Below the pieces are notes generated by a model. That model saw only the letters and a program-made list of their open reading frames with translations. It did no database searches and had not been told where the DNA came from. Positions 12,951 to 24,057 of a stretch of DNA of 64,000 nucleotides are shown in pieces. Both the position numbers and the translations under genes were made by a program. Source of the DNA: Sphagnum compactum (Eukaryota; Bryophyta; Sphagnopsida; Sphagnales); contig OZ234499.1 in NCBI GenBank assembly GCA_965153455.1, forward strand, positions 10,722,271-10,786,270, read 5' to 3'. Each line of letters opens with the position of its first letter. Position 1 is the stretch's first letter.

Positions 12951-13591
12951 GGTGCATGCATTTGAAGGTGGCTCATTTTTTGAAAAAACAAAAGTTCACA
13001 AAAGTCCATTCTATAAGTAATGTTAAATTTTTGAATTTTTTTGGTGCCATGGGTTCAATGGTAATAAAGTCCATGTATCAATAGCAATAAAGTCCATATT
13101 AATAGGAGCCCACCTACATATTCCAAATATATACACCTCTTGAAAAAAATTGAAATTTAAGGAAAAAACAACTATGTTAGGGACTTTTGAAAATATGGCT
13201 CAATTTTGACCACTCAAGTCCCTAATTAAAGTTTGATTATGATTTTTGAAAGAAAACTTTCTCATAAAAGTTTATTATTTGATGTTACACCATATATTGA
13301 ATCTCTAGAGATAATTTGAAATGGAATTCAATATCAATCTTTTTATTTTCTACCATTCCAATATATCAACCAGTTCATATTGTTGTATTTCAAAAGTCCA
13401 TTGTGAAAAGTTGGTGTACTTTTATTGAAATAATTACATAGATATTTTTATAATCAAGTTTTAATGTATAATTAATTTCAAATTCTCAATTTGATAAGTT
13501 TTATTATTCCTTATAGGTGTCCAAGAAAAGGGCACTATGCAAAAATGGGCATCATGATTCAAAAAGTGAGCCATCTTAGTGTGCATTCATC
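12951..13591. mobile_element. Putative 641-bp element with inverted terminal repeats
   Basis: The left end 12951-12984 and the reverse complement of 13558-13591 agree at about 26 of 34 positions, including GGCTCA followed by TTTTTGAA. The interior is AT-rich and non-coding. The length, inverted ends and lack of genes fit a MITE. No target duplication is certain. Confidence 0.4.
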
Positions 13592-14592
13592 CGTTTATGA
13601 TCTAATTAGGGTCACATTTTTGTTGTCTAATATAATAATAAATTTATCCACATGTTAAGGAAAGTATAAACAATATACACAAGTGATGTGTTCGAACCTT
13701 AGTTGTAAATAGTTGTTATAGATGGAATTAGAATTAAAAAGAAAAGGATTACACATATCCCCCATTGCACAAGTTAATGATCATGACCAGATTCCCGCAA
13801 ATTGTAAAATAATGATTTACTTAAATAAAACAAGTATCACAACAAATTGTTACGTACTTACGAATGTAAGCAAGATAAAGTGAACAACTTGATTACCTTG
13901 TCAAAACTAGAACAAGTAGTTTTAAAATAACAACAAAACCCATTATAAAATTATGGAACATTGAATGTTTTCATTTCAATGATTAAATATAATATATGGT
14001 TACGTTAATGTGCATTGATTTTCATATTTCAAATTGTAAAAATAGATTTTTCAAAATATAAGTAACTTTTGATGTCTACTTTTCACTATGGGCTTTTGGC
14101 TTCGAGTAGGTGAAAGTAGGTTCTTACAAAAAAGAAATAGATTTTTTTTTTGATGACTTGCTAAAACATATGTTGATAATCATTTCCTTACTTATGACAT
14201 ATCAATTTCATTAATTTTTCTAACCAAAAAATAGGTTTGAACACATATTTTTCAGTTGTTTTCAAATCTACTTTTTATCTATTTTAAAAATTCATTTGCT
14301 TTCAATTTTTTTAAAACTAGATTCTTATAAACTTAAACTAATGCTACTTGACACATACTTTTGCATAATTTGATGCTACTTTATGGTAGTTATATGAGCA
14401 ACATAGGGTTAAAGTGGAAACGTCTACTTTTTCAGTATAATTTATCTTGCTTTGACCTTTGTTGTCTATCCAACACAACTTAATTTATGGGTTTGGGTGA
14501 AAGCATGCAATGATGGTACATTTTGGGCAAGAAAATGTTGTTTTTTTGGGGTACATTTTATATTATTTTGGGGGTAATTTTTTTTTCATTTC

Positions 14593-14597
14593 ACCTG
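14593..14597. other. Target-site duplication, left copy (ACCTG)
   Basis: ACCTG directly precedes the 5' LTR and recurs directly after the 3' LTR at 20715-20719. A 5-bp duplication is what Ty1/copia integrases produce. The exact match shows both LTRs belong to one insertion. Confidence 0.95.
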
Positions 14598-14910
14598 TGT
14601 TGAGAATTCAAGCTCAACTAATTAGTTTTCTTTAGTTACTAGAGTAAGAAAGTAACTAGGTTACTTTCACAAGGTTGAACTACTTTCTTTACTTATTTTA
14701 GTTTGGTTATTTGTGGTGTGGTCTTGTAGTTAAATACCTTGGTGTTGATGGTTTGGCTCTCTTTTCTTCATTACACAAGTTTGTGTATTTCTTGTGATAA
14801 GAACCTTGAGGAGTTCTTGATTTTTGGTTTTGTGTTGTGAGCATCGTGTTATAGTTTCCTTTCAATAAAGTTTTACGTTTGCACTTGAGTAGATCTCCTA
14901 TTTGTTAACA
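14598..14910 (+). repeat. 5' LTR of the copia element
   Basis: 313 bp, beginning TGTTGAGAATTC and ending TTTGTTAACA. It ends directly before the primer-binding site. Inside is CAATAAAG near 14865, a plausible polyadenylation signal. The internal promoter is not obvious. Compared with the 3' LTR it has the same length and about nine substitutions, no indels. Confidence 0.96.
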
Positions 14911-14922
14911 TGGTATCAGAGC
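14911..14922 (+). other. Primer-binding site, initiator methionine tRNA
   Basis: TGGTATCAGAGC follows the LTR without a spacer. It is complementary to the 3' end of plant initiator-Met tRNA and is the usual primer site of plant copia elements. Confidence 0.95.
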
Positions 14923-16017
14923 TTAGGTTGTTTGGTGAGAAGGTTGAAAGAGATCTAGAGCTAGAAAGTCTCTAGAATTAGAGCTTGAGAGTCTCTAATA
15001 ATATCATACGAGTTTGTCAAGTGCAAAAGAGAAACGGGGAAAGGAAAGAAGTGAAGAGAAAGAAAAGAAAAGAAAAGAGGTGAAGGAGATCCACATATCA
15101 AGAGTTGTGCAAATCAGATCTTTAAGTCTAGATCAAGATCTACTATGAAAATATTTTGGAGTGAAACTTTAAGAGATTATAGAAGACTATAAGACGCTTC
15201 TATTCTCAAAATTTCAAGTGAAAAGGATTTGTTTTGTGAGAGTTATGAGCTCTTGAAGATTCTATATCAGATCTGGTTTTTTGGTCATATCTCCTTTATT
15301 TGAGTTTTTTTGGATCTGCAGCTTTGGGATCTTATAGATCATAAAGGAATACATATGTGAGAGAAATTTCATGTCATTTGGATATGTATTGAGAGAGATC
15401 CAAATACCTAAAGTTTCAGCCTTGGTTTTGAAGTCAGTTTCTTTTGAAAGTGATAACTCTTTGTGATCATCATCAATAGACCTGAAATTTTGAACAGACA
15501 TAGAAGACATATATTTCATGTGTCTTCCCAAATCTCAAGGAGTTTGGAGTTGCTGAAAGTGAATAGTAAGTCATTTTGTGTTCAGGTCCCAGTTTGAGGT
15601 GATTTCAAGGAAGTAGCAAGATCTCTCATTTTATAAGATTAAATGAACTGAAATTTTGAGAGATGATAGTAGACATAGCTTTTTATGTTTCACCAAAATT
15701 TCAGAACGATCCAAGGTCATATGTGAGTGGAGGAGCTTTGCAAAGTTGCTGTGACAAAAGTTTACATTGAGAAGACATCAAGACGAATTTTGAAGTGGAG
15801 CAAATACAACTTGGGAGAACTTGAAGGAAGGAGTTTGAAGTTTGGGAAGCGCAAATACATTATCAAGACCTTCATACAAAAGTTTGGTATGTAATCATGT
15901 ACTTAAAACCACACAAAATATTATACGAGAGACCTACATATACGTAAAATCTACGTGTAGTATAGAATTTCGTATAATACTCAAAACATACATACATATG
16001 CAAGGTCCATCTTGTTC

Positions 16018-16080
16018 AACCCTAACCCTAACCCTAATCCTAGAAACTTAAGGAAGGAAAACCCTAATCCCAATCCTAGA
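16018..16080 (+). repeat. CCCTAA-type short repeats in the copia leader
   Basis: The leader just upstream of gag carries three CCCTAA hexamers in a row and then more diverged CCCTAATCC and CCAATCC copies in two blocks separated by AGGAAGGAAA. The sequence resembles telomeric repeat but with hexamer spacing. It lies between the primer site and the gag start, so it would be part of the RNA leader. Confidence 0.7.
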
Positions 16081-16145
16081 AACCCAAGGAAGGAATTAAA
16101 ATCATTTGTGAAACCCCAAGAAGACATTGAGAGTTGCCTTGAAAG

Positions 16146-19100
16146 ATGGCAGATAATCTTTCTCAAATTGCAATTGAAAAATTGGACAAGAACAATTTTC
16201 AAGTGTGAAAATTTAGGATTATGAATTTCTTGATGGGGAAAGGTTATTGGGAATTCATAACTGGTGATGAGACAGAACCTCCTCTCCCAGAAAACCCCAC
16301 ACAACAACAAATTCAAGCCAATAAAACTTGGCATGAAAAAGCAAGGAAAGTCTTGTATTGGCTTTCTGTGAGTGTGTCTGATTCCATGATTGTGCATATT
16401 CAAGATGCACAATCACCCAAGCAAGCTTGGGATACATTGGTGAAAATGTATAGCACCAATACACAAGCTCGTAAAATGCAGCTCAAACAAGAGTTGCATA
16501 ATCTACAGAAAAACAAGATGAACATCAGTGACTATTCTACAAAGGTGAAAAACCTTGCAGATGCTCTTGCATCTATAGGAGCCCCTGTAGATGATGAAGA
16601 TCTAGTGGCCGTGACTTTGAATGGACTTGGAAAAGACTATAGTCAGTTTCATACCTCAATTGTAGTTCGAGAAACATTTCCCGATTTCCAAGACCTAATA
16701 ACCCTCCTTATAAGTGAAGAAATGAGAATTGTTGGTACCTCATCCAATGGAGGATCACAAGAAAGTGCCTTCTACTCAAATTCTAATAGAGGTAGAGGTA
16801 GAGGTGGTAAAACTTCATTTCAAGGTCGACACGGAAGCTCGCATGGTGGACATCATCAACATGAAGGTCAGTCTCATGGAGGTGGACGAGGAAGCTTTAA
16901 AGGAAGAGGAAGTCGTGGAGGTCGCAGTGGAAGTCATCGAGGTCAACAACCAAATAGCGATTCAAACTGTTACTACTGCGGGAAACCTGGGCACATGGCA
17001 AAGAATTGTTATCAAAGGGAGCATGATGCACGAAATGGAAAGCTGCAACAAGGGAATTATGCATCAACTAGCAATCAAGGTGACGAACAACTGTTTGTGA
17101 TGCAGCACATGGCAAATTCAATGATAGGAGGTGTATCAGATAACAATGTCTGGTATGTGGATTCTGGAGCTTCAAACCACATGACTAGCCATGGAGAATG
17201 GTTTTGAGACACAAGGGATTTGAAGACACCAGGGTTTGTGCAAACTAGTGATGACACTACACACCCCATCACACAAATTGGCAAGGTGTCATTGTCCATG
17301 CAAAATGGACAAACAAAGTACTTGAAAGATGTACTTCATGTTCCAACCATAACAAAAAATTTGGTCTCCGTAGGCCAGATGGTGGAACAAGGTTTACAGG
17401 TGACATTCAACCCTAATGGATGTTTTGTGGAAGACATGAAACACCAAGGCAAATTGATTGCAAAAGGGGAAAGGAATGGACGAATGTTCACCTTGGATGT
17501 GAACATGCCTGAAGTGAATTCCATGTTATTCACACATGGAAAAGGAGCTGGAGACATTGGAATTTGGCACAAGCGGGTTGGCCATGTTAATCTCCAACGT
17601 CTTAAGCTGATGGAGAAACAAAATCTTGTTGGAGGTCTTCCCAAATTTGGAACAGAAGAGGTGATGTCAGAAGTTTGTGAAGCATGTCAATTGGGGAAGC
17701 AAGCTAGGCATCCATTTCCAGCTCAAACAACTCATGTAAGTTCCAAACCTTTGGAAATGATCCACTCAGATTTGTGGACCACGAAGATAGAATCCATTGG
17801 AGGATGCAAGTACTACGTGAGTTTCATTGATGACCACACAAGGAAGGTGTGGGTCTATTTCATGAAACACAAAGGTGAAGTGTTTCAGCATTTTTTGAAC
17901 TTCAAGGTAATGGTAGAGAAGGAGAAGGGTGTGAGCATCAAATGCCTAAGGTCTAATGGAGGGGGAGAATATTTTTCAAATGAATTCAGTGAGTACTTGA
18001 AGGAGCATGGAATTCAAAGGAAGTACTCATGTAGTTACTCCCCACAACAAAATGGAGTTGCTGAAAGGAAGAACAGGCACATTGCAGAAATAGCACGTGC
18101 CATGTTGAACGAAAAGAACTTGCCAAATTACTTTTGGGCTGAGGCGGTAGCAACTGCAGTCTATATCATGAATCGAACACCCACAGTGGCAGTTCATGGC
18201 ATGACACCCGAAGAAAAATTCACAGGCAAGAAACCTGATGTCTCACACCTTAGAGTGTTTGGTTGCATTGCATACGTGCATGTTCCTGACGAGAAGAAAT
18301 CAAAATTAGATCCAAAATTTGAGAAGTGTATCTTCATTGGATATTCCTCAGAAAAAGGATATAGATGTTTCAACCCTTCCACTTGGAAGTTACAAGTGAG
18401 TAGAGATGTTGTGTTTGATGAGATGATTAGTTGGTATTCACCATTGAAGATAGCAAAAGATGGAGAGGCTAGAAATGGTGATGTTTCATCAAATGTGGAA
18501 CAAGAATCACATTTAATTAGTGGACCACAAGAATCTTCAATTAGTAGGTCCAGTAGCACTCCATGGAAAGGAAGATTAAGATCTTCAAACACTGTACATG
18601 GTAGTTCTAAAACATCATCTAGGAATTCTCATGTAGATGCTAAGTCAAGTGATTCAGAGAAGAGTGTGGGTGAATAATCAAGAATCCCTTTAGTTATTAC
18701 TCCTGGAGCTCAGATGGTCAAGAAAGTTTTGAAAACACCTGACAACATTAGTGGAGTACGAAGATCCACACGAGTCAAGTACCTTGTATAAAGACTCACA
18801 TATGATGGCTTTGGAGCTCATCATTACACATACATGGTGAGAGTTATACAGGAGGTTGAACCCACTTGTTTTGAACAAGCGGCTGGAAACCCTAAGTGGG
18901 ACAATGCCATGGATGAAGAGATGGCAGCGTTGGATGCTAATGATACTTGGGAGTTGGTAGCTTTACCAAAGGACAAGAAAGCAATTGGGTGCAAGTGGGT
19001 GTACAAAGTCAAGCACAATGCAGATGGATCTGTGAATAGATACAAAGCAAGATTGGTTGCCAAAGGTTATGCCCAAACTTATGGCATAGACTATGAAAAG

Positions 19101-20429
19101 ACCTATAGTCCAGTTGCCAAAATGACAACTGTAAGAGCAATCATTGCTATGGCAGCAGCAAAAGGATGGTCATTACATCAAATGGATGTAAAGAATGCCT
19201 TTCTTCATGGAGATTTACAAGAAGAAGTGTACATGGAACAACCACCAGGTTATGTGGACCAAACACATCCTAATTTGGTTTGTAGGTTGAAGAAAACGTT
19301 GTACGGCTTGAAACAAGCACCTAGAGCTTGGTCAGATAAGATAGGTCAATATCTTGTCACAAGTGGATTTCAAACATCCAATGCAGATTTTTCACTATAT
19401 GTGAAAAAGACAGATCATGGGATTGTGGTCATAGTCATCTATGTTGATGACTTGATTATCACAGGAGATAGTGATGCAGACATCTTTGATTTGAAGAAAC
19501 TTTTGAAGCAAAAGTTTGAGATGAAGGATTTGGGAGAGTTGCGTTACTTCCTCGGCATTGAGGTAATCCAATCCCCCAAAGGGATATGGTTATTACAAAG
19601 GCAATATGCCTTGAACAAATTGTCCGAATATGGGATGACAGGGTGCAAACCCATTTCAATTCCATTGGAGCAAAATGTGAAGTTAAGTGTAGATGAAGGA
19701 GACCTTGTGGAGGATGCCACTATGTATAGGCGCATAGTGGGGAGTTTGATTTACATGACCATCACAAGGCCAGATTTGAGTTATGCAGTTGGAGTGGTGA
19801 GTCAATTCATGCAAACACCACGAAAGCCACATTTGGATGCAGTGAGGCGCATACTGAGGTACATAAAACATACTTTGCATTATGGAATTTTCTATGAAGC
19901 CAAAAGCCAGTTACAAGTACATGGATACACGGATGCTGATTGGGCTGGCAATGTTTCAGATAGAAGATCAACTAGTGGTTTCATGTTTTCTTTTGGAAGT
20001 GGTGCTGTTAGTTGGAGCAGTAAGAAATAATCAATAGTTGCATTATCAAGCACGGAGGTAGAATACAGAGGTGCAGCAATTGCTGCATGTGAAGTAGTTT
20101 GGTTACAAAAACTACTCTCAGATTTGGGACAGTTAGTGGATGCTACTGTTGTCATTTATTGTGATAACATCAGTAGCATATTACTTGCTAACAACCCGGT
20201 CTATCATGCTAGGACAAAGCACACTGAGGTGCACTACCACTTTATTAGAGAAAAAGTTCTAGCAAAAGAAATTGACCTTATTCATGTCAGTACTGAAGAT
20301 CAGGTTGCTGACATTTTCACAAAGGCTTTAGGTACAGACAAGCTAAAGAAGTTTCGAAAAATGCTTGGTGTACTAGAAGTGGATTTGAGCTTGAGGGGGA
20401 GTGTTGAGAATTCAAGCTCAACTAGTTAG
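16146..20429 (+). pseudogene. copia Gag-Pol polyprotein, five nonsense codons, no frameshift
   Basis: One frame of 1427 codons from the ATG at 16146 to TAG at 20427, a normal length for the family, ending inside the 3' LTR. Stops interrupt it at codons 21 (TGA, 16206), 354 (TGA, 17205), 844 (TAA, 18675), 882 (TAA, 18789) and 1295 (TAA, 20028). Domains in order: Gag (UBN2-like), a Gly/Arg-rich stretch, zinc knuckle CX2CX4HX4C (16968-17009), protease DSGA (17160-17171), integrase HHCC and core, reverse transcriptase with YVDD (19440-19451), RNase H with DADWAG near 19930. In the integrase core the first Asp (17769) and the Glu (18063) are present, but the second catalytic position reads Asn (17955). 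Each stop is one transition away from a family-typical Trp, Arg or Gln codon. The product cannot be made whole. Confidence 0.95.
20386..20401 (+). other. Polypurine tract
   Basis: A purine run ending GAGGGGGAG lies directly before the 3' LTR, where plus-strand synthesis would be primed. It overlaps the last codons of the polyprotein. Confidence 0.85.
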
Positions 20430-20714
20430 GTTTCTTTAGTTACTAGAGTAAGAAAGTAACTAGGTTACTTTCACAAGGTTGAACTACTTTCTTTACTTAT
20501 TTTAGTTTGGTTATTTGTGGCGTGGTTTTGTAGTTAAATACCTTGGTGTTGATGGTTTGGCTCTCTTTTCTTCATTACACAAGTTTGTGTATTTCTTGTG
20601 ATAAGAACCTTGAGGAATTCTTGATTTTATGTTTTGTGTTGTGAGCATCGTGTTATAGTTTCCTTTAAATAAAGTTTTATGTTTGCACTTGAGTAGATCT
20701 CCTATTTGTTAACA
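20402..20714 (+). repeat. 3' LTR of the copia element
   Basis: 313 bp, TGTTGAGAATTC to TTTGTTAACA, followed by the ACCTG duplication at 20715-20719. Differences from the 5' LTR include AATTAG versus GTTAGG near the start, GTGTGGTC versus GCGTGGTT, GAGTTC versus AATTC, and TTTACG versus TTTATG near the end; most are transitions. Confidence 0.96.
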
Positions 20715-20719
20715 ACCTG

Positions 20720-23197
20720 GCATTTTGAAAAACACATAAAATATATTTTTTAGACAAAGCCTCCAACACAATTCTTGTTACATTTCAAATGATAGTGTTT
20801 ATTTAACAAACTTTTATGTATTCACACATTCACGCTTGTTTGAATGAAAAGCCTCATTCAAATGTTTTTTGTGAAATAAAAAAAATGGAATTCTTCATGT
20901 GAATTTGAAATGGGACAATGAACTCATATGTAATATACGATTGAGTACTTCATCAAATTTAGTAGTCATTTGAATGGTTTTTATAGTATATTTGCACTTT
21001 GCAATATATCATGACAATTACAATTTTCTTACATATAAACTTTTTAGTCATTTAATATCAATTTCAAAGTGAGATTTCTTTTGACAATCAAAATAATTTT
21101 TTGGGTTTTGAATTATGTTATTCCAAGTACCATTTACAAAAAACCCTTTCAATATTATTTAGTAAAAGTTCAGAAACACATGGTTTCAAAATTAATATTT
21201 GTGATAATAATCTTTGACCACTGTAATGTGCTTTCACCTATCTTCAAGGATCAAATCACTCCGATGTCACTTTCATGGAACTCAACTAATCATTTTGTGG
21301 TAGTTTCATTTGTGATAGAACTTATCCCCTAACATTGATGAACTTGTTTCCAACAAAGACACACAAAACATATCCCTTACATTATAACTTAGGAAGTTAT
21401 ACACTATGGGAGGTTCGATGATTTCAGATACACCCCATAATTTGATTTTCCCAACATAAATGATGTGTTCTTCACATAGGTAAATTGAAAATAGTTTTTC
21501 ACACAAATTGATTCAAGAAGTTTGACAAAGCCAATACTATGTTTTAAATAGCTCATCAATGGGATTCCCCATGATAAACCATATTTCTCTATTTAATAAA
21601 ATCTCATTTCAAAACTCCCAACTATGTGGGTATTTTCTCCCTAGTAGTAAAACCAACCTTTTACATATGAATTATAAAACCACCCCAAACACATCACAAC
21701 CAACTAACCATTATGACCACTCTTGAAACCCCTAGGGTGTTTCATCATATCCTTCACCATTGACCTTTAAAGTTTGCTTTTAAACCTATACTCCTTTTAT
21801 TGAAACTAATGACATAGCCGAAAATGCATAGCCTTACAAAGAAATCAGGTTCTTCACAAAGGGGCATTCTTCCTTATTGGGTGAACCATGAAATAAGGAA
21901 CCACAAATGTGTGGACAATCCTTAAAAATTCTTTTTCAATTTTTTGAAAAATCACCATGCAAAAACTTTGTTTAAATTTTGAAATAAATTCTTACACTTT
22001 CAAGGTTGCAACTACAAAATTTTCATGAAAATTTACCATGTTTCAAGAGTCTTTTTATATGTTTAAAGTGATTAAAAAAAACATGTGGACAAGTGATTCT
22101 TTTGTTTCAAAGTCTTTTTTCCGTATCAAATGTTCACCAAATCATTTCAAATTTTTTGTGAACTTTAATATATTCCACAAGAAGGAATCCATGTGTTCAA
22201 AACATTCAAAAAATAAAAATACATATACCTTTTTAGATTTTGATATTCAAACATCCTTAAGCACTATTATAATTTTGATTTGTAATCATGGTTCAATGTA
22301 AAGTTATAAATTTGATTATAATGTAAGGCTTGATGTAAGAAAAAAAGAGTTTTATTATGTTATATGTCATATTTGGCCTTAAATTTAATATTCAATTTGA
22401 AAAACTGTGTGAAAAATGTAGTCCTTCGAGAGGACTTTAACCTGTGCACGACTGGCTCCTTATTTCATGCTTTCATCGTATCCATAGAACATATAATCTC
22501 AAGTTACACCAACACAAAATGATAAACTAGTATTCTACCAAAGCAAACAAAAATTGAAGATATAAATAACTCTCCTTGCCATCTTCAAATTGGCACCTTT
22601 TATCCAAGCTAAAGCTTCTCTTTAATTGATGTCCAACAAAGAAACAATGCAATCACAACCACACCACACAAAATCACCCATATGATGATCAACAAGTCCA
22701 CAAAAACACCACTAAATGTTTTCAAAACACCAAATTACCATAAAACATCACACTCCACAACTTGCAAGAAACAAAACAAAAAAAAGCCAAAGCCAACCAT
22801 CCACATTTCCTTTTCCCATCACCATCAACTACCAAAAGCATTGTCATGTTTTGCTTTCAACAATTGATGATACTATATCATCAAATTAGGGTTTCAACTC
22901 CTCATTTTATATCATAGAACCACTAGTTCGTTAAGATAACTAAAAAAACAAAGATGGGTGTTATGGTATTAGTGTCCTCATATATAGGAAAGGTGTTGAA
23001 TAGGCTTGTGTGTAGATGCGTAGAAAAATAATTATGGACAATGAAATTGCTAGATTTGGTGGTCTGATTTTTTTTCTTAGTTATCTTGAGTGAAATAACA
23101 GGTAAATGTGTAATAAATGTGTAATAGGGTTTGGTAGGTTTGGAAGAATTTTAGAGGACCAACGAAAATGCTAGAAAGGGACCACTTTTTTCCATGT
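20720..23197. other. AT-rich stretch with an old repeat at 21300-21900
   Basis: No supported gene. The stretch 21300-21900 matches 35250-35760 in a diverged way (shared words AAGTTTGACAAA, GGATTCCCCAT, TATTCTCTCCCTAG, AGAAATCAGG), and on the minus strand both keep words such as CE-LF and YVG, so they may descend from one coding sequence that I cannot name. The rest, including small frames at 21069, 22038 and 22682, shows nothing recognisable. Confidence 0.5.
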
Positions 23198-24057
23198 TCA
23201 GCAGAATAGAGTTACATGTAGGCCTAAAGATTTTTTCTCAGGCCACTGGGGTTGCTGGATTGGTGGTCTGAATTTCTTTTTTTCAAACATCTTGAGTGGA
23301 CTAAGAGTCAATGTGCAACTTCCATTTGCGGACAAGGTTCTAGCCGGTACTTGCGCACTTTCTGCTGCATAAGGGGCACTGAGTCTCAGTGGTTTTTCCT
23401 CTTTTCTTTTTCATTATTCCGATGTAGATGAATTGGCAATCATCTCTATTAAAAAAAAGCCAAATTTGGCTATGAACAGGTAAAAAAAGTTTAAGCATCC
23501 TTCACATTTTCAAGGCTAAATGCTAGGAATCCAATATAGAAATATGACGATTTTTCCCCAAAACAAAAACTTTTTCCTTGACTTCCCAGAGATTTTTTTG
23601 TGAAAAACATTAGCCAGAATACAAAAGTTTTTGACCAACTGACTGAATTTAGCCAGGAAAAATAACTCAGCGCACGACTAGCTGCTTTCATGTAGAGTGC
23701 CTCTGAGTAAGTAATTTTCAAGGGGGCGGTCCCCAATGTAAGGACATGACTTCAGCTCCCCGAATGTCTGTGTTTTGACAAGTGTACAAATTGCTGTACG
23801 TATCTATAGCACAAATTTGAACTGATTAAGTTATGATCGGAGCCTGATCAGCGTTGGTCACTGTGGGTATATTCAGTCCGAGACGACAAAACTCCATCGA
23901 TTTTGTGTCATGATCTTTGACGAAGAATGTATGTTTCTGGAGAAGAATGACTCCATGGTTCGGCAATGATGTCTAACTACAGATTGGTCCGGTCGGACTA
24001 GTTTTAGCTTCCAGCTTCGCAGCTTGAGCTTGGAGGTTGACCATGATCTCTACCAGC

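Larger units (their letters stand above)
14598..20714 (+). mobile_element. Full-length Ty1/copia LTR retrotransposon
   Basis: A 6117-bp element with two 313-bp LTRs (TG...CA ends), 5-bp target duplications, an initiator-Met primer site, a leader of about 1.2 kb, one gag-pol frame and a polypurine tract. The order protease, integrase, reverse transcriptase, RNase H is diagnostic of Ty1/copia. The LTRs differ at about 9 of 313 positions (near 2.9 percent), so the insertion is neither new nor very old; I give no age because the substitution rate here is unknown. The five stops in gag-pol make it non-autonomous today. Confidence 0.97.

Noticed and set aside
15981-16464. Minus-strand frames opposite the copia leader and gag
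   Set aside because: Antisense shadows of the gag frame and of the CCCTAA repeats.
23491-23736. Frame conserved in copies A and B (GTAPLKI...), 3' of the unit gene
   Set aside because: It starts with TTG, diverges with frame changes after about 30 codons and lies where a 3' untranslated region is expected.
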